Shown: positions 13,196 to 22,011 of the stretch, one piece after another
How the letters are laid out: the number at the start of each line of letters is the position of its first letter
Numbering within the stretch: position 1 is the stretch's first letter
Source: Skermanella rosea
GTDB taxonomy: Bacteria > Pseudomonadota > Alphaproteobacteria > Azospirillales > Azospirillaceae
DNA: 64,000 bases
NCBI RefSeq assembly: GCF_016806835.2
Contig: NZ_CP086111.1
Coordinates: 798,001-862,000, forward strand
Reading direction: 5' to 3'
The notes under the pieces: model-generated
Told to the model about the DNA's origin: nothing
Databases searched by the model: none
Seen by the model: only the letters and a program-made list of their open reading frames with translations
Position numbers and translations under genes: made by a program

Positions 13196-14308
13196 ATGTC
13201 CGCCAACAAGAAGCTGCTGATACTGCCCGGTGATGGTATCGGCCCGGAAGTGATGCGCCAGGTGCGGCGCGTGATCGACTGGATGGATCGCAAGAGGCGT
13301 GTGACGTTCGACGTTCAGGAAGGCTTGGTCGGCGGCATCGCCATCGACCACTACGGCGTTCCCATTTCCGACGAGACGATGGCCGACGCCATGGGCGTCG
13401 ACGCCGTGCTGCTGGGCGCCGTCGGCGGCCCCAAGTGGGACAATATCGGCTTCGACAAGCGCCCCGAGGCCGGCCTGCTGCGCCTGCGCAAGGAGCTGGG
13501 CCTGTTCGCCAACCTGCGCCCGGCGATCGTGTTCGACGCTCTCGTGGACGCCTCGACCCTCAAGGCGGACATCGTCCGCGGCCTGGACCTGATGATCGTC
13601 CGCGAGCTGACCGGCGGCGTCTATTTCGGCGAGCCGCGCGGGATCGAGGAACTGCCCGACGGCCAGCGCCGCGGCGTCAACACCCAGGTCTACACCACGT
13701 CGGAGATCCACCGCGTCGCCCGCGTCGCCTTCGAGTTGGCGCGCAAGCGGCAGAACAAGGTCTGCTCGGTCGAGAAGGCCAACGTGATGGAATCCGGCCT
13801 GCTGTGGCGCCAGGAGGTGACCGCCCTGCACAAGGCCGAATATTCCGACGTCGAGCTGTCGCATATGTACGCCGACAACTGCGCCATGCAGCTGATCAAG
13901 AACCCCAAGCAGTTCGACGTCATCGTCACCGACAACCTGTTCGGCGACATGCTGTCGGACGAGGCGGCGATGATGACCGGCTCGCTCGGCATGCTGCCGT
14001 CTGCCTCGCTGGGCGCCCCGGACGACACCGGCCGCCGCCGCGCCCTGTACGAGCCGGTCCACGGCTCCGCTCCGGACATCGCCGGCCGCGACCTCGCCAA
14101 CCCGATCGCGACGCTGCTCAGCTTCGCCATGATGCTGCGCTACTCGTTCGACATGAACGAGGACGCCGACCTGATCGAGAAGGCGGTCCAGACCGTGCTG
14201 AACGGCGGCACCCGCACCTCCGACATCATGGCGCCGGGCATGGCCCGCTGCTCCACGTCGGTGATGGGCGACTCGATCGTCCGCGTGCTGGACAAGATCG
14301 CGTCCTGA
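13196..14308 (+). CDS. leuB: 3-isopropylmalate dehydrogenase
   Basis: Oxidatively decarboxylates 3-isopropylmalate to 2-oxoisocaproate with NAD+ and Mg2+. The 370-residue protein starts [20 protein letters not shown]. It carries [11 protein letters not shown], the [14 protein letters not shown] loop, the catalytic-lysine region [31 protein letters not shown] and the NAD-binding [20 protein letters not shown] precedes the ATG at a good distance. A strong hairpin follows the stop codon (14318-14345). It closes the leuCDB cluster; leuA is not in the window. Confidence 0.97.
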   Translation: MSANKKLLILPGDGIGPEVMRQVRRVIDWMDRKRRVTFDVQEGLVGGIAIDHYGVPISDETMADAMGVDAVLLGAVGGPKWDNIGFDKRPEAGLLRLRKELGLFANLRPAIVFDALVDASTLKADIVRGLDLMIVRELTGGVYFGEPRGIEELPDGQRRGVNTQVYTTSEIHRVARVAFELARKRQNKVCSVEKANVMESGLLWRQEVTALHKAEYSDVELSHMYADNCAMQLIKNPKQFDVIVTDNLFGDMLSDEAAMMTGSLGMLPSASLGAPDDTGRRRALYEPVHGSAPDIAGRDLANPIATLLSFAMMLRYSFDMNEDADLIEKAVQTVLNGGTRTSDIMAPGMARCSTSVMGDSIVRVLDKIAS

Positions 14309-14317
14309 ACCGATCCG

Positions 14318-14345
14318 AAGCGCGGGCCGGCCCCGGCCCGCGCTT
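14318..14345 (+). terminator. Hairpin terminator-like structure after leuB
   Basis: AAGCGCGGGCC and GGCCCGCGCTT form a perfect 11-bp stem with a six-base loop, nine bases after the leuB stop. Only two T residues follow, so this is a strong structure without a full U-tract. Confidence 0.6.
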
Positions 14346-14411
14346 CCCGATATCCCGATACGCCTCGCGTCACCGCGCCGCATCGACCATCGCGCGCAAA
14401 ACCGCCATGAG

Positions 14412-15263
14412 ATGCATGCACAGGCATGCAAGGGGCGGCTCGTGGGGCACGATTACGACGCGACGATCAAGGCGCTGGTCTGGACCGGCACCCCGGCCCT
14501 GCTGCGCATGCTGACCGGCGCCGACGTCGAGCGCTTCGTCCCCACCGAGTTCGCCAGCATCCGCCTGCGCCGCCCCGACATGGTGGCCGAACTGGCCGGC
14601 GGCGGCGTCTTCCACCTGGAGCTGGAATCAGGCACTTCTCCGGACATCGTCTGGCGGATGTACGAGTATTACGGCCTGATCTCCGAACGCTACGGCAACG
14701 CGCCGGTCACCCAGCTCGTGCTGCGCCTCGGCGAGCGCCGGGCCGACGAGCCCGTCGGCATCTTCCATCCCAACCTGAACTTCCGCTTCGAGGTCCGCTA
14801 CATCGCCGACTTCGACGCCGGCCCGCTGCTCGACAGCCCGTCGCCCGACGACGCGGTACTGGCAATCCAGTGCAAATGCGACGATATTCGAGAGCGCGTG
14901 CGCGCGATCCTGGCGCGGCTCGCGACACTCGGCAGGCGGGACCGGAACGACGCGGCCAACCGGCTCCTGACCCTGTCGAAACTGCGGAAAGCCGCCCCGG
15001 TCGTAGTGGAGGAGGTCAGGAACATGGCAGTGCAGTTCACTCTGGAAGAGTACCCGCTGTACGACGAGGCCTTCGCGAAGGGACAGGTGAAAAGCCTGCT
15101 GCGCCTTATCGAGCGCCGCATCGGATCGGTTCCCGGCCATGTGGCTGAGCGCGTCCGCCAGGGATCTGCCGATGATCTCGACCGCTGGTTCGACGCCATC
15201 GACGATAGCCGGAAGCTGACTGCCGCCGAACTCGACGCGATCCTCGATCTGCGTCCAAACTGA
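14412..15263 (+). CDS. Rpn-family recombination-promoting nuclease / putative transposase
   Basis: A 283-residue protein resembling the Rpn (YhgA-like, transposase_31) PD-(D/E)XK nucleases, which cut DNA and promote RecA-independent recombination. It shows an N-terminal helix (DATIKALVWTGTPALLRML). The nuclease core includes MVAELAGGGVFHLELESG, where the acidic residues of HLELES are the likely catalytic ones, followed by IVWRMYEYYGLISERYG. The C-terminal helices (LDRWFDAIDDSRKLTAAEL) match the regulatory tail of DUF4351-type members. The start is unclear: the ATG at 14412 lacks a good ribosome site, and a GTG at 14442 (VGHDYDATI) is preceded by GGGGCGG. These genes are often multicopy and mobile; here it lies between leuB and a REP-like hairpin. 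Confidence 0.75.
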   Translation: MHAQACKGRLVGHDYDATIKALVWTGTPALLRMLTGADVERFVPTEFASIRLRRPDMVAELAGGGVFHLELESGTSPDIVWRMYEYYGLISERYGNAPVTQLVLRLGERRADEPVGIFHPNLNFRFEVRYIADFDAGPLLDSPSPDDAVLAIQCKCDDIRERVRAILARLATLGRRDRNDAANRLLTLSKLRKAAPVVVEEVRNMAVQFTLEEYPLYDEAFAKGQVKSLLRLIERRIGSVPGHVAERVRQGSADDLDRWFDAIDDSRKLTAAELDAILDLRPN

Positions 15264-15564
15264 CATGCAGTTCCTGGACAACCACCGCCCTGATCGGCAA
15301 AGCGCCCCATCCCCGTAGGTCGGACTTCGCCCGCAGGGCGAACTCCGACAGCGGGCTATACCTAACCCATGATGGAGACCGGTAACATGGCCGGCGCGGG
15401 CACGAAAGCAATCCTTAACCGTTCAAGGATAAAATACCTAAAATCCCACCTCTCCGCGAAACCTCCGGCCATGCCCGCATTCCCTGCCGAGCCCGGCGCC
15501 GTCACCCCGTTCGGGTCCCCATGATGACGGATGCTGACACATGCGGCCAAACCCCGGGGGGTCC
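15264..15564. other. 301-bp intergenic segment with one REP-like hairpin
   Basis: No convincing reading frame. It contains the REP-like palindrome at 15314-15350 and a short AT-richer stretch near 15408-15448. The rest shows nothing I can name. The genes on both sides end here (the nuclease gene rightward, the 87-residue gene leftward). Confidence 0.6.
15314..15350. repeat. REP-like palindromic element (copy 1)
   Basis: The core GTAGGTCGGACTTCGCCC is followed by a GCA loop and GGGCGAACTCCGAC. The arms GTCGGACTTCGCCC and GGGCGAACTCCGAC pair with one mismatch. The same element occurs twice more at 22012-22110, so it is a dispersed repeat. It sits just after the nuclease gene. Confidence 0.75.
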
Positions 15565-15828
15565 TCACGGGAATTTCCGGCTGTTCTCCACCAGCAGCAC
15601 ATACAGTTCCTTGATGAAGTCCTGCTGCTTCAGCCGGCCGAAGGGCAGGTTGTCGCAGGCGAAATCGACCAGCCCGTCCGAGGCCTTGGTCGGCACGATC
15701 TCGAACCCGGCCTTGCGCAGCGCGATGATCACCGCCGTGGCCTGCTTCACATAGTCCTCGTTGAAGAACGACTTGTCCGCGTCCTTGATCGCCAGGGCGA
15801 TCGTGTCGCGCAAGAGATTGGTGCTCAC
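15565..15828 (-). CDS. Conserved hypothetical protein, 87 residues
   Basis: I do not recognise the family. Translation from the GTG at 15826-15828 gives a compact soluble protein with helix-rich segments ([39 protein letters not shown]) and a C-terminal helix ([18 protein letters not shown]). GGGAG lies six bases upstream of the GTG. The start overlaps the stop of the preceding gene as GTGA, so the two are probably translationally coupled. A longer reading frame in this phase exists but crosses the upstream gene and has shadow-like composition, which is why I use the GTG. Confidence 0.7.
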   Translation of the reverse strand: MSTNLLRDTIALAIKDADKSFFNEDYVKQATAVIIALRKAGFEIVPTKASDGLVDFACDNLPFGRLKQQDFIKELYVLLVENSRKFP

Positions 15829-16175
15829 GCCGGCTCCCGTCTGGAGTGCTGATCCGCGTGACGGCGCAGTTCGGCATCCAGCCGCCCCGTCACGAACAGG
15901 TAGAACATGCGGAAATCGCTGGCCAAAGACCAGAGCGGATAGGTGAACGTCGCCGGCCGGTTCCGCTCGATCGCCATGTGGCTGATCCAGGCGAACGCGT
16001 AGCCGGAGACGACGGCCGCCACGACCAGCCAGCCGTTGCCGGTCGCGGCGGCGGCCCCCAGCAGGACCAGCGCCAGCGCGGTGCCGGCGAAGTGGAAGGC
16101 CCGGGTGCCCGGCCGGCTGTGCTCGGCCAGGTAATGGGGCCAGAACTCGCGATATGTCGAATAGTCGCGCGCCAT
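15825..16175 (-). CDS. DUF962 / Mpo1-like small membrane protein
   Basis: A 116-residue protein with the DUF962 (YGL010w/Mpo1-like) pattern: [20 protein letters not shown] at the N-terminus, then hydrophobic segments [18 protein letters not shown] and [39 protein letters not shown] and [20 protein letters not shown] follow. The His residues near both ends of the core correspond to the metal site of yeast Mpo1, a fatty-acid alpha-dioxygenase. Bacterial members are mostly uncharacterised, so that role is only a possibility. I use the ATG at 16173-16175, six bases after GGAGG. It is the first gene of a two-gene operon and is divergent from asd. Confidence 0.85.
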   Translation of the reverse strand: MARDYSTYREFWPHYLAEHSRPGTRAFHFAGTALALVLLGAAAATGNGWLVVAAVVSGYAFAWISHMAIERNRPATFTYPLWSLASDFRMFYLFVTGRLDAELRRHADQHSRREPA

Positions 16176-16344
16176 GTCCATCCTCCAGGAGCAGCGTCCT
16201 CCGGGGACTCATCATGTCGAATCACCCCCGTCCTTGCAAACGGGCGGCGCGGGGCATAAGTCAAGTACCCTTGACGGATAGTCACGGGCGCCGTCCCAAA
16301 AGGCGCGCCCGGTCCGATACCCAGAAAAGAAACAGGAACGCATC

Positions 16345-17364
16345 ATGGGCTACAAGGTCGCGGTCATCGGCGCCACCGGCAATGTCGGGCGCGAGATGTT
16401 GACCACCCTGGCGGAGCGCAATTTCCCGGTGGACGCCGTCGCCGCCCTCGCGTCGGAAAACTCCATCGGCACCCAGGTCTCCTTCGGCGAGAAGGATATC
16501 CTGGACGTCCAGGACCTCGCCAAGTTCGACTTCCGGGGCTGGGACATCGCGCTCTCGTCGCCCGGCGGCAAGGTGTCCGCCCAGTACGCGCCAAAGGCCG
16601 CCGGCGCCGGCTGCGTCGTGATCGACAACACGTCCCATTTCCGGATGGAGCCGGACGTGCCCCTGGTCGTGCCGGAGGTCAACCCCGAGGCGCTGGCCGG
16701 CTACACCAAGCGCAACATCGTCGCCAATCCCAACTGCTCGACCATCCAGATGGTGGTGGCGCTGAAGCCGCTGCACGACCTCGCCCGCATCAAGCGCATC
16801 GTGGTCTCCACGTACCAGTCGGTGTCGGGGGCGGGCAGGGACGGCATGGACGAGCTGTTCAACCAGACCCGCGCCATCTACGTCAACGACCCGGTCGAGA
16901 AGCGCAAGTTCGACAAGCAGATCGCCTTCAACGTCATTCCCCACATCGACAGCTTCATGGAGGACGGCACCACCCGGGAGGAGTGGAAGATGATGGTCGA
17001 GACCAAGAAGATCCTCGACCCCCGCATCACCGTCACCGCCACCTGCGTGCGCGTGCCGGTCTTCATCGGCCATGCCGAGGCCGTCAATGTCGAGTTCGAA
17101 CGGCCGATCACGGCGGAGGAGGCGACCGAGGCGCTGCGCGAAGCCCCCGGCATCACCGTGATCGACCACCGCGCCGACGAGGGCTTCGTCACCCCGGTGG
17201 AATGCGCCGGCGACGACCCCGTCTTCGTCTCGCGCATCCGGGAGGACTTCTCGGTCGAGAACGGCCTGAACCTCTGGGTCGTCGCCGACAACCTGCGCAA
17301 GGGCGCCGCCCTCAACGCGGTGCAGATCGCGGAACTGCTGGCAGGCAGCTATCTGCGGAAGTAA
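16345..17364 (+). CDS. asd: Aspartate-semialdehyde dehydrogenase
   Basis: Reduces aspartyl phosphate to aspartate semialdehyde, the branch point to lysine/diaminopimelate, threonine and methionine. The 339-residue protein starts MGYKVAVIGATGNVGREML with a glycine-rich NADP site. The catalytic cysteine is Cys131 in ANPNCSTIQMV, and the active-site histidine is in RVPVFIGHAEAVNVEF. The sequence is of the proteobacterial usg/asd2-like type, as is usual in alphaproteobacteria. It is divergent from the DUF962 gene and followed by a palindrome at 17388-17414. Confidence 0.96.
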   Translation: MGYKVAVIGATGNVGREMLTTLAERNFPVDAVAALASENSIGTQVSFGEKDILDVQDLAKFDFRGWDIALSSPGGKVSAQYAPKAAGAGCVVIDNTSHFRMEPDVPLVVPEVNPEALAGYTKRNIVANPNCSTIQMVVALKPLHDLARIKRIVVSTYQSVSGAGRDGMDELFNQTRAIYVNDPVEKRKFDKQIAFNVIPHIDSFMEDGTTREEWKMMVETKKILDPRITVTATCVRVPVFIGHAEAVNVEFERPITAEEATEALREAPGITVIDHRADEGFVTPVECAGDDPVFVSRIREDFSVENGLNLWVVADNLRKGAALNAVQIAELLAGSYLRK

Positions 17365-17387
17365 CGGGCGGCAACACGCTTCCTTCA

Positions 17388-17414
17388 TCATGCCCGGATC
17401 AAGTCCGGGCATGA
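17388..17414. repeat. Perfect 11-bp palindrome downstream of asd
   Basis: TCATGCCCGGA-TCAAG-TCCGGGCATGA is a perfect inverted repeat with a five-base loop. It has the form of a dispersed palindrome seen in many alphaproteobacterial intergenic regions and may also end the asd message. No U-tract follows; a run of GA-rich near-repeats (ATGAGGAGA, CATGAAGAGG) follows instead. Confidence 0.65.
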
Positions 17415-17530
17415 GGAGATCATGAGGAGACCTCGATGAGACCATGAAGAGGTCATGGGGAGATCAGGCGCCGCACCGCCGTGGATCATCCCTGTCCATC
17501 GCCGTAATCTGTGGCAAGAATCCCTTCCCC

Positions 17531-18391
17531 CTAGCGCACCTTGGCGACGTCGAACAGCCGCCCCGGGCGCACCAGCTCGTCCTGGGCGGCGATCAGCTGA
17601 AGCTCCCGCGTCCCGACCTTCAGCGTCGCGGCGAACACGCCGTAGATCGCCGCCGCGGCATGCCCCAGGGCCGCCGCCGCGTCGCCGGTCTCCAGGTACT
17701 TCGCCAGGAACACCGCGGCCACGCAGTCGCCCGCCCCGTTGGGCGGCGGGTCCAGCGGCAGGCGGGGCGTCGCCACCACATAGGCGCCGTCCGGCGTGTC
17801 CAGCAGCATCTCGATGGTGTCGGGGGCCGCCTCGGCACGGGTCAGGCTGGTCAGCAGCACCAGCTTCGGCCCCAGCGCGCGGGCAGCCGCCGCCGCGGCC
17901 AGCGCGTCCTCCATCGAGCGGACCTCCCGCCCGGTCAGGAACTCCAGCTCGAACTGGTTGGGGGTGATGATCCCGGCGGCGGGGACCGCGTGCTCCCGCA
18001 TGAAGCTGCGGATGTCCTCGCTGACGAAGAAGCCGCGCCCGACGTCGCCCATCACCGGGTCGCAGCAATAGACCGCGCGGGGGTTGCCGGCCTGGACCCG
18101 GCGGACCGTCTCGACGATCACCTGGCCCAGGGCCGCCCCGCCCATGTAGCCGGACAGCACGGCGCCGCAACGGTCCAAGCCGCCGCGCTGGCCGATGCCG
18201 TCGATCACGTCGGCGATGTGCTCGGGCGTGAAGACCTGGCCGGTCCAGGACCCGTAGCCGGTATGGTTGGAGAACTGGACGGTATTGACCGCCATCGCGT
18301 CGAACCCGAGGCGCTGGAGCGGGAACACGGCCGCACGGTTGCCGACATAGCCGAAGGCGACGTGGGACTGGATGCTGAGGATCTGTTTCAT
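17531..18391 (-). CDS. pdxY: Pyridoxal kinase
   Basis: ATP-dependent phosphorylation of pyridoxal in the PLP salvage pathway. The 286-residue ribokinase-fold protein starts MKQILSIQSHVAFGYVGNRA. It has the substrate-binding NTVQFSNHTGYGSWTG, the CDPVMGDVGRGFFV strand, ITPNQFELEFLTG, and the anion-hole/catalytic-base motif PNGAGDCVAAVFLAKYLETG with the aspartate of GAGD. The assignment to PdxY rather than PdxK follows length and motif style. Its ATG overlaps the stop of the diguanylate cyclase gene as ATGA, so it is translated from the same message. Confidence 0.92.
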   Translation of the reverse strand: MKQILSIQSHVAFGYVGNRAAVFPLQRLGFDAMAVNTVQFSNHTGYGSWTGQVFTPEHIADVIDGIGQRGGLDRCGAVLSGYMGGAALGQVIVETVRRVQAGNPRAVYCCDPVMGDVGRGFFVSEDIRSFMREHAVPAAGIITPNQFELEFLTGREVRSMEDALAAAAAARALGPKLVLLTSLTRAEAAPDTIEMLLDTPDGAYVVATPRLPLDPPPNGAGDCVAAVFLAKYLETGDAAAALGHAAAAIYGVFAATLKVGTRELQLIAAQDELVRPGRLFDVAKVR

Positions 18392-19755
18392 GGCGCCGCC
18401 AACGGTGCCACAAGCTCGCGCGCCGCACCAGCCCGCATCACGCGGTTCCGCCCCGCGGCCTTGGCCTCGTAGAGCGCCTGGTCGGCCCGGGCCAGCGGCT
18501 GCTCGATCCGGCTGTCGTCGCGCCGGCCCTCCGCCACGCCCAGGCTGACGGTGAAGCGGATCCCGGTGCCCGGCGCGCCCGCGGCGGACATGCCGGACAT
18601 GGCGGGCAGGCGCAGGCCGGCGACATGGTGGCGGACCCGCTCCGCCACGGCCATGGCCTCGTCCTCGCGGGCTTCCGGCAGCAGGATGGCGAACTCCTCG
18701 CCGCCCATGCGGCCGGCCAGGTCGTTCTCCCGGATCACCGGGCGGAAGGCGGACGCCAGGAGCATCAGCGCCTCGTCGCCGACCGCGTGCCCGTAGGTGT
18801 CGTTGATCCGCTTGAAGTGGTCGACATCGGCCATGATCAGGCTGAACGGGGCGCCCGACCGGCGCAGACGCGCCAACTCGCGCTCGGCGCAGTCCAGCAG
18901 GTGGCGCCGGTTGGCGATCCCGGTCAGCGGGTCGGTGGTCGCCAGCAGCACCAGCTCCGCCTCGGTCCGCTTGCGGCCGGTGATGTCCCGGATCATGGCG
19001 GTGAAGATCGGGCCTTCCGGCCCCTCGGACCGGGACAGCGAGATCTCGACCGGAAAGCCGGTGCCGTCGCGGCGCCGGCCGCTCACCTCGGGCCGGTCGG
19101 CCATGACCTGCGCGGTCACGGCATTGCGCAGGAATTCGCTGAAATGGGCGGAATGCCGGGCGCGCAGCGGCTCGGGGACCAGCCGCGACAGCGGTTCGCC
19201 CAGGATCTCGTCGGTGCGGTAGCCGAACATCCGTTCCGCCGCCGGATTGAACAGGACGATGCGCTGGCCGGCATCGACCGACACGACGGCGTCGTGGGCG
19301 AGGTCCAGGATGTTCTTCAGCCGCGCCTCCGACCGGCGCAGCCGGTCCTCCAGCTGGCCGCGCGCGATCGCGTGCCGCACCGCGCGCTCGATCATGGCGT
19401 CCTCGAACTCGCCCTTCACCAGGAAGTCCTGGACGCCGGCCTCGACCGCGGCCAGCGCCATGTCGTTGTCGCTCAGCCCGGTCAGGACGATCAGGGGCAG
19501 GGTGGGCGCGGCGCGGCGCACCGCGCCGATGGTCTGGAAGCCCTGGCTGTCCGGCAGCGACAGGTCGAGCAGGACGACATCGTAGCGCGTCTCGGCGAGC
19601 AGCGTCAGCGCGTGCGCCAGCGTCTCGACCCAGGTCACCCCGAACTGGCCGCGTCGGCCGCCCAGCGTCCGGGTCACCAGATCGGCGTCGCCCGGCTGGT
19701 CCTCGACGAGCAGGACGCTGATGATCTCGGCGGTATGGCCTGCGGGAGCGAACAT
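18388..19755 (-). CDS. Response regulator-PAS-GGDEF diguanylate cyclase
   Basis: Predicted to make cyclic di-GMP under control of a phosphorelay and a PAS sensor. The N-terminal receiver domain (SVLLVEDQPGDADLV ... YDVVLLDLSLPDSQG) has the phosphoacceptor aspartate in LLDLSLPD. The PAS domain runs from about DAVVSVDAGQRIVLFNPAAE to TAMIRDITGRKRTEAEL. The GGDEF domain has an intact GGEEF active site (GRMGGEEFAILLP), with the inhibitory RxxD I-site (REND) exactly five residues before it. So the enzyme should be active and product-inhibited. No EAL domain is present. The start is uncertain: I chose the ATG at 19753-19755 near the receiver domain; an ATG at 19815 is also in frame. It is cotranscribed with pdxY. 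Confidence 0.88.
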   Translation of the reverse strand: MFAPAGHTAEIISVLLVEDQPGDADLVTRTLGGRRGQFGVTWVETLAHALTLLAETRYDVVLLDLSLPDSQGFQTIGAVRRAAPTLPLIVLTGLSDNDMALAAVEAGVQDFLVKGEFEDAMIERAVRHAIARGQLEDRLRRSEARLKNILDLAHDAVVSVDAGQRIVLFNPAAERMFGYRTDEILGEPLSRLVPEPLRARHSAHFSEFLRNAVTAQVMADRPEVSGRRRDGTGFPVEISLSRSEGPEGPIFTAMIRDITGRKRTEAELVLLATTDPLTGIANRRHLLDCAERELARLRRSGAPFSLIMADVDHFKRINDTYGHAVGDEALMLLASAFRPVIRENDLAGRMGGEEFAILLPEAREDEAMAVAERVRHHVAGLRLPAMSGMSAAGAPGTGIRFTVSLGVAEGRRDDSRIEQPLARADQALYEAKAAGRNRVMRAGAARELVAPLAAP

Positions 19756-19988
19756 TCTGATTGCGGTCCGCCGTCCGCCAGGGGAAACGGAGCCTCCCGG
19801 GGATGGGCGATTCATCGGTGGAAACGACGATATCATATCAAATTGCGGGGGAGATCGGACGCAAAATCCGCCACCTAAGCGTGGCGCGTCATTGTGCTGC
19901 ACCTCCGCCCATGTCGCCGATTGCCCTTTGCCGCACCCGCGCTGTAAGGTCCCGGCCGAATCAAGCCGGCATCTTCGGGAGAACACCC

Positions 19989-20879
19989 ATGGCAATGACT
20001 GTCCGCCCCCGTCGCAGCGTCCTCTACATGCCGGGGTCCAACCCGCGGGCCATGGAGAAGGGCAAGACCCTGCAGGCCGACGGGCTGATCCTCGACCTGG
20101 AGGACGCGGTCGCTCCCGATGCCAAGGCGCAGGCCCGGACCCAGATCGGCGACGCGATCCGGGGCGGCGGCTACGGAAGGCGCGAGCTGATCGTCCGGAC
20201 CAACGGGCTCAATACCCCCTGGGGCTACGAGGACCTGGTGTTCGCCGCCACCTCGGGCGCCGATGCGGTGCTGCTGCCGAAGGTGGAGTCGGCCGACATG
20301 GTCCGCCAGGCGGAGCAGGTGCTGGCGGCGTCCGGCGCTCCGGCCGACCAGCGGATCTGGTGCATGATGGAGACGCCGCTGGCGATGCTCAACGTCAAGG
20401 AGATCGCCGGCGCCTCCCCCCGGCTGGGCGGTCTCGTGATGGGCACCTCCGACCTCGCCAAGGACCTCCACGCCGCCCACACGCGGGACCGCCTGCCGAT
20501 GATCACCAGCCTGGGCCTGTGCCTGCTGGCGGCGCGGGCCTACAACCTCGCCATCCTGGACGGCGTCTATCTCGACCTGAACGACGACGAGGGGTTCGCC
20601 GCCAGCTGCCGGCAGGGGCTGGAGCTGGGCTTCGACGGCAAGACCCTGATCCACCCCAAGACTCTGGCCGCCGCCAACGCGGTGTTCGGCCCGTCCGCCG
20701 AGGAGGTGGCCTGGTCCCGCCGAATCATCGACGCCTTCCAGGCCGCCGTGGCCGAGGGGAAGGGCGTGGTTCTGGTGGACGGCAAGCTGGTGGAGAACCT
20801 GCACGTCGAGAACGCCCGCCGCCTGGTGGCGCTCGCCGAAGCGATCGAGGCCATGGACGGCGACGCCGCGGCCGCCTGA
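19989..20879 (+). CDS. HpcH/HpaI-citrate lyase-like enzyme (malyl-CoA thioesterase/lyase type)
   Basis: A 296-residue CitE-like protein, from an ATG at 19989. Motifs: RRSVLYMPGSNPRAMEKGK, LILDLEDAVAP (Mg2+ ligand region), VLLPKVESADMV, WCMMETPLAML, LVMGTSDLAKDL and TLIHPKTLAAANAVF. Family members include L-malyl-CoA/beta-methylmalyl-CoA lyase (Mcl1) and (3S)-malyl-CoA thioesterase (Mcl2). The short length, the PRRSVLYMPGSN start and the adjacent mesaconyl-CoA hydratase favour the Mcl2 type, because in Rhodobacter, as I recall, mcl2 is near mch and mcl1 is elsewhere. Lyase activity cannot be excluded. It starts 233 bases from the divergent diguanylate cyclase gene and ends 41 bases before the hydratase gene. 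Confidence 0.85.
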   Translation: MAMTVRPRRSVLYMPGSNPRAMEKGKTLQADGLILDLEDAVAPDAKAQARTQIGDAIRGGGYGRRELIVRTNGLNTPWGYEDLVFAATSGADAVLLPKVESADMVRQAEQVLAASGAPADQRIWCMMETPLAMLNVKEIAGASPRLGGLVMGTSDLAKDLHAAHTRDRLPMITSLGLCLLAARAYNLAILDGVYLDLNDDEGFAASCRQGLELGFDGKTLIHPKTLAAANAVFGPSAEEVAWSRRIIDAFQAAVAEGKGVVLVDGKLVENLHVENARRLVALAEAIEAMDGDAAAA

Positions 20880-20920
20880 CACCCCCATCCCAGTTCCCGC
20901 GTCAGGAGAGAGCCAAGGCC

Positions 20921-21979
20921 ATGACCAAGACCAATCCCGGCAACTACTTCGAAGATTTCCGCCTGGGCCAGGAGATCGTCCACGCCACGCCGCGCACCGT
21001 GACCGAAGGCGACATGGCGCTCTACGTGGCGCTCACCGGCTCCCGCTTCGCCCTGCATTCGGCGGACACCTTCGCCCAGGACCTCGGGTTCGAGGGTGCG
21101 ACCATCGACGACGTGCTGGCCTTCCACGTGGTGTTCGGCAAGACCGTGCCCGACGTCTCGCTGAACGCGGTCGCCAACCTGGGCTACGCCGCCTGCCGCT
21201 TCGGGGAGCCGGTCTATCCCGGCGACACCCTGTCCTCGGTCTCCCAGGTGATCGGCCTGAAGGAGAATTCCAACGGCAAGACCGGCACGGTCTATGTCCG
21301 CTCCATCGGCGTCAACCAGCGGGACGAGATGGTGCTGGATTATTGCCGCTGGGTGATGGTCCGCAAGCGCGACGAATCGGCCCCGGCGCCCGACCCGGTG
21401 GTTCCCGAGCTGCCCGACGCCGTCGCGGTCCACGACCTGATCGTGCCGACCGGCGCCGGCTTCGCGGTCTACGACACGGTCGCGGCGGGCTCCCCACACC
21501 TGTGGGACGACTACGAGGAGGGCGAGCGGATCGACCATGCCGACGGCATGACGATCGAGGAAGCGGAGCACGCCATGGCGACCCGCCTCTACCAGAACAC
21601 CGCGCGCGTCCACTTCAACCAGCACACCGAGAAGGACGGGCGGTTCGGCCGGCGGCTGATCTATGGCGGCCATATCATCAGCATCGCCCGCGCCCTCAGC
21701 TTCAACGGGCTGGCCAACGCGGTCCGCATCGCCGCGATCAACGGCGGGCGCCACGTCGCCCCGACCTTCGCGGGCGACACCATCTATGCCTGGAGCGAGG
21801 TGCTGGAGAAGCACGAACTGCCCGGCCGCCACGACATCGGCGTGCTGCGCCTGCGCACCGTCGCCGCCAAGGACCGGCCCTGCGCCGACTTCCCCGGCAC
21901 CGGGGCGGACGGGAAGACCGACCCGTCCGTCGTGCTCGACCTCGACTACACCGTGCTGATGCCGCGCCGGGTGTCCTGA
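20921..21979 (+). CDS. mch: Mesaconyl-CoA hydratase (double MaoC/hot-dog)
   Basis: Interconverts mesaconyl-CoA and beta-methylmalyl-CoA in the ethylmalonyl-CoA pathway for acetyl-CoA assimilation. The 352-residue protein starts MTKTNPGNYFEDFRLGQEIV. It has a first MaoC-like hot-dog domain (TVTEGDMALYVALTGSRFAL, residues about 25-160) and a second (about 190-350) with ARVHFNQHTEKDGRFG and RLIYGGHIISIARALSF. Length and both domains match the bacterial Mch family. AGGAGAG precedes the ATG. It forms an operon with the CitE-like gene. No crotonyl-CoA carboxylase/reductase gene is in the window, so the rest of the pathway must be elsewhere. Confidence 0.9.
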   Translation: MTKTNPGNYFEDFRLGQEIVHATPRTVTEGDMALYVALTGSRFALHSADTFAQDLGFEGATIDDVLAFHVVFGKTVPDVSLNAVANLGYAACRFGEPVYPGDTLSSVSQVIGLKENSNGKTGTVYVRSIGVNQRDEMVLDYCRWVMVRKRDESAPAPDPVVPELPDAVAVHDLIVPTGAGFAVYDTVAAGSPHLWDDYEEGERIDHADGMTIEEAEHAMATRLYQNTARVHFNQHTEKDGRFGRRLIYGGHIISIARALSFNGLANAVRIAAINGGRHVAPTFAGDTIYAWSEVLEKHELPGRHDIGVLRLRTVAAKDRPCADFPGTGADGKTDPSVVLDLDYTVLMPRRVS

Positions 21980-22011
21980 CCGGCCCAGCCGCCCTGGTGT
22001 TTCGGCGCAAC

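Noticed and set aside
14412-15350. Insertion sequence with terminal inverted repeats around the Rpn gene
   Set aside because: No flanking inverted repeats or target-site duplication found; only a single REP-like palindrome lies downstream.
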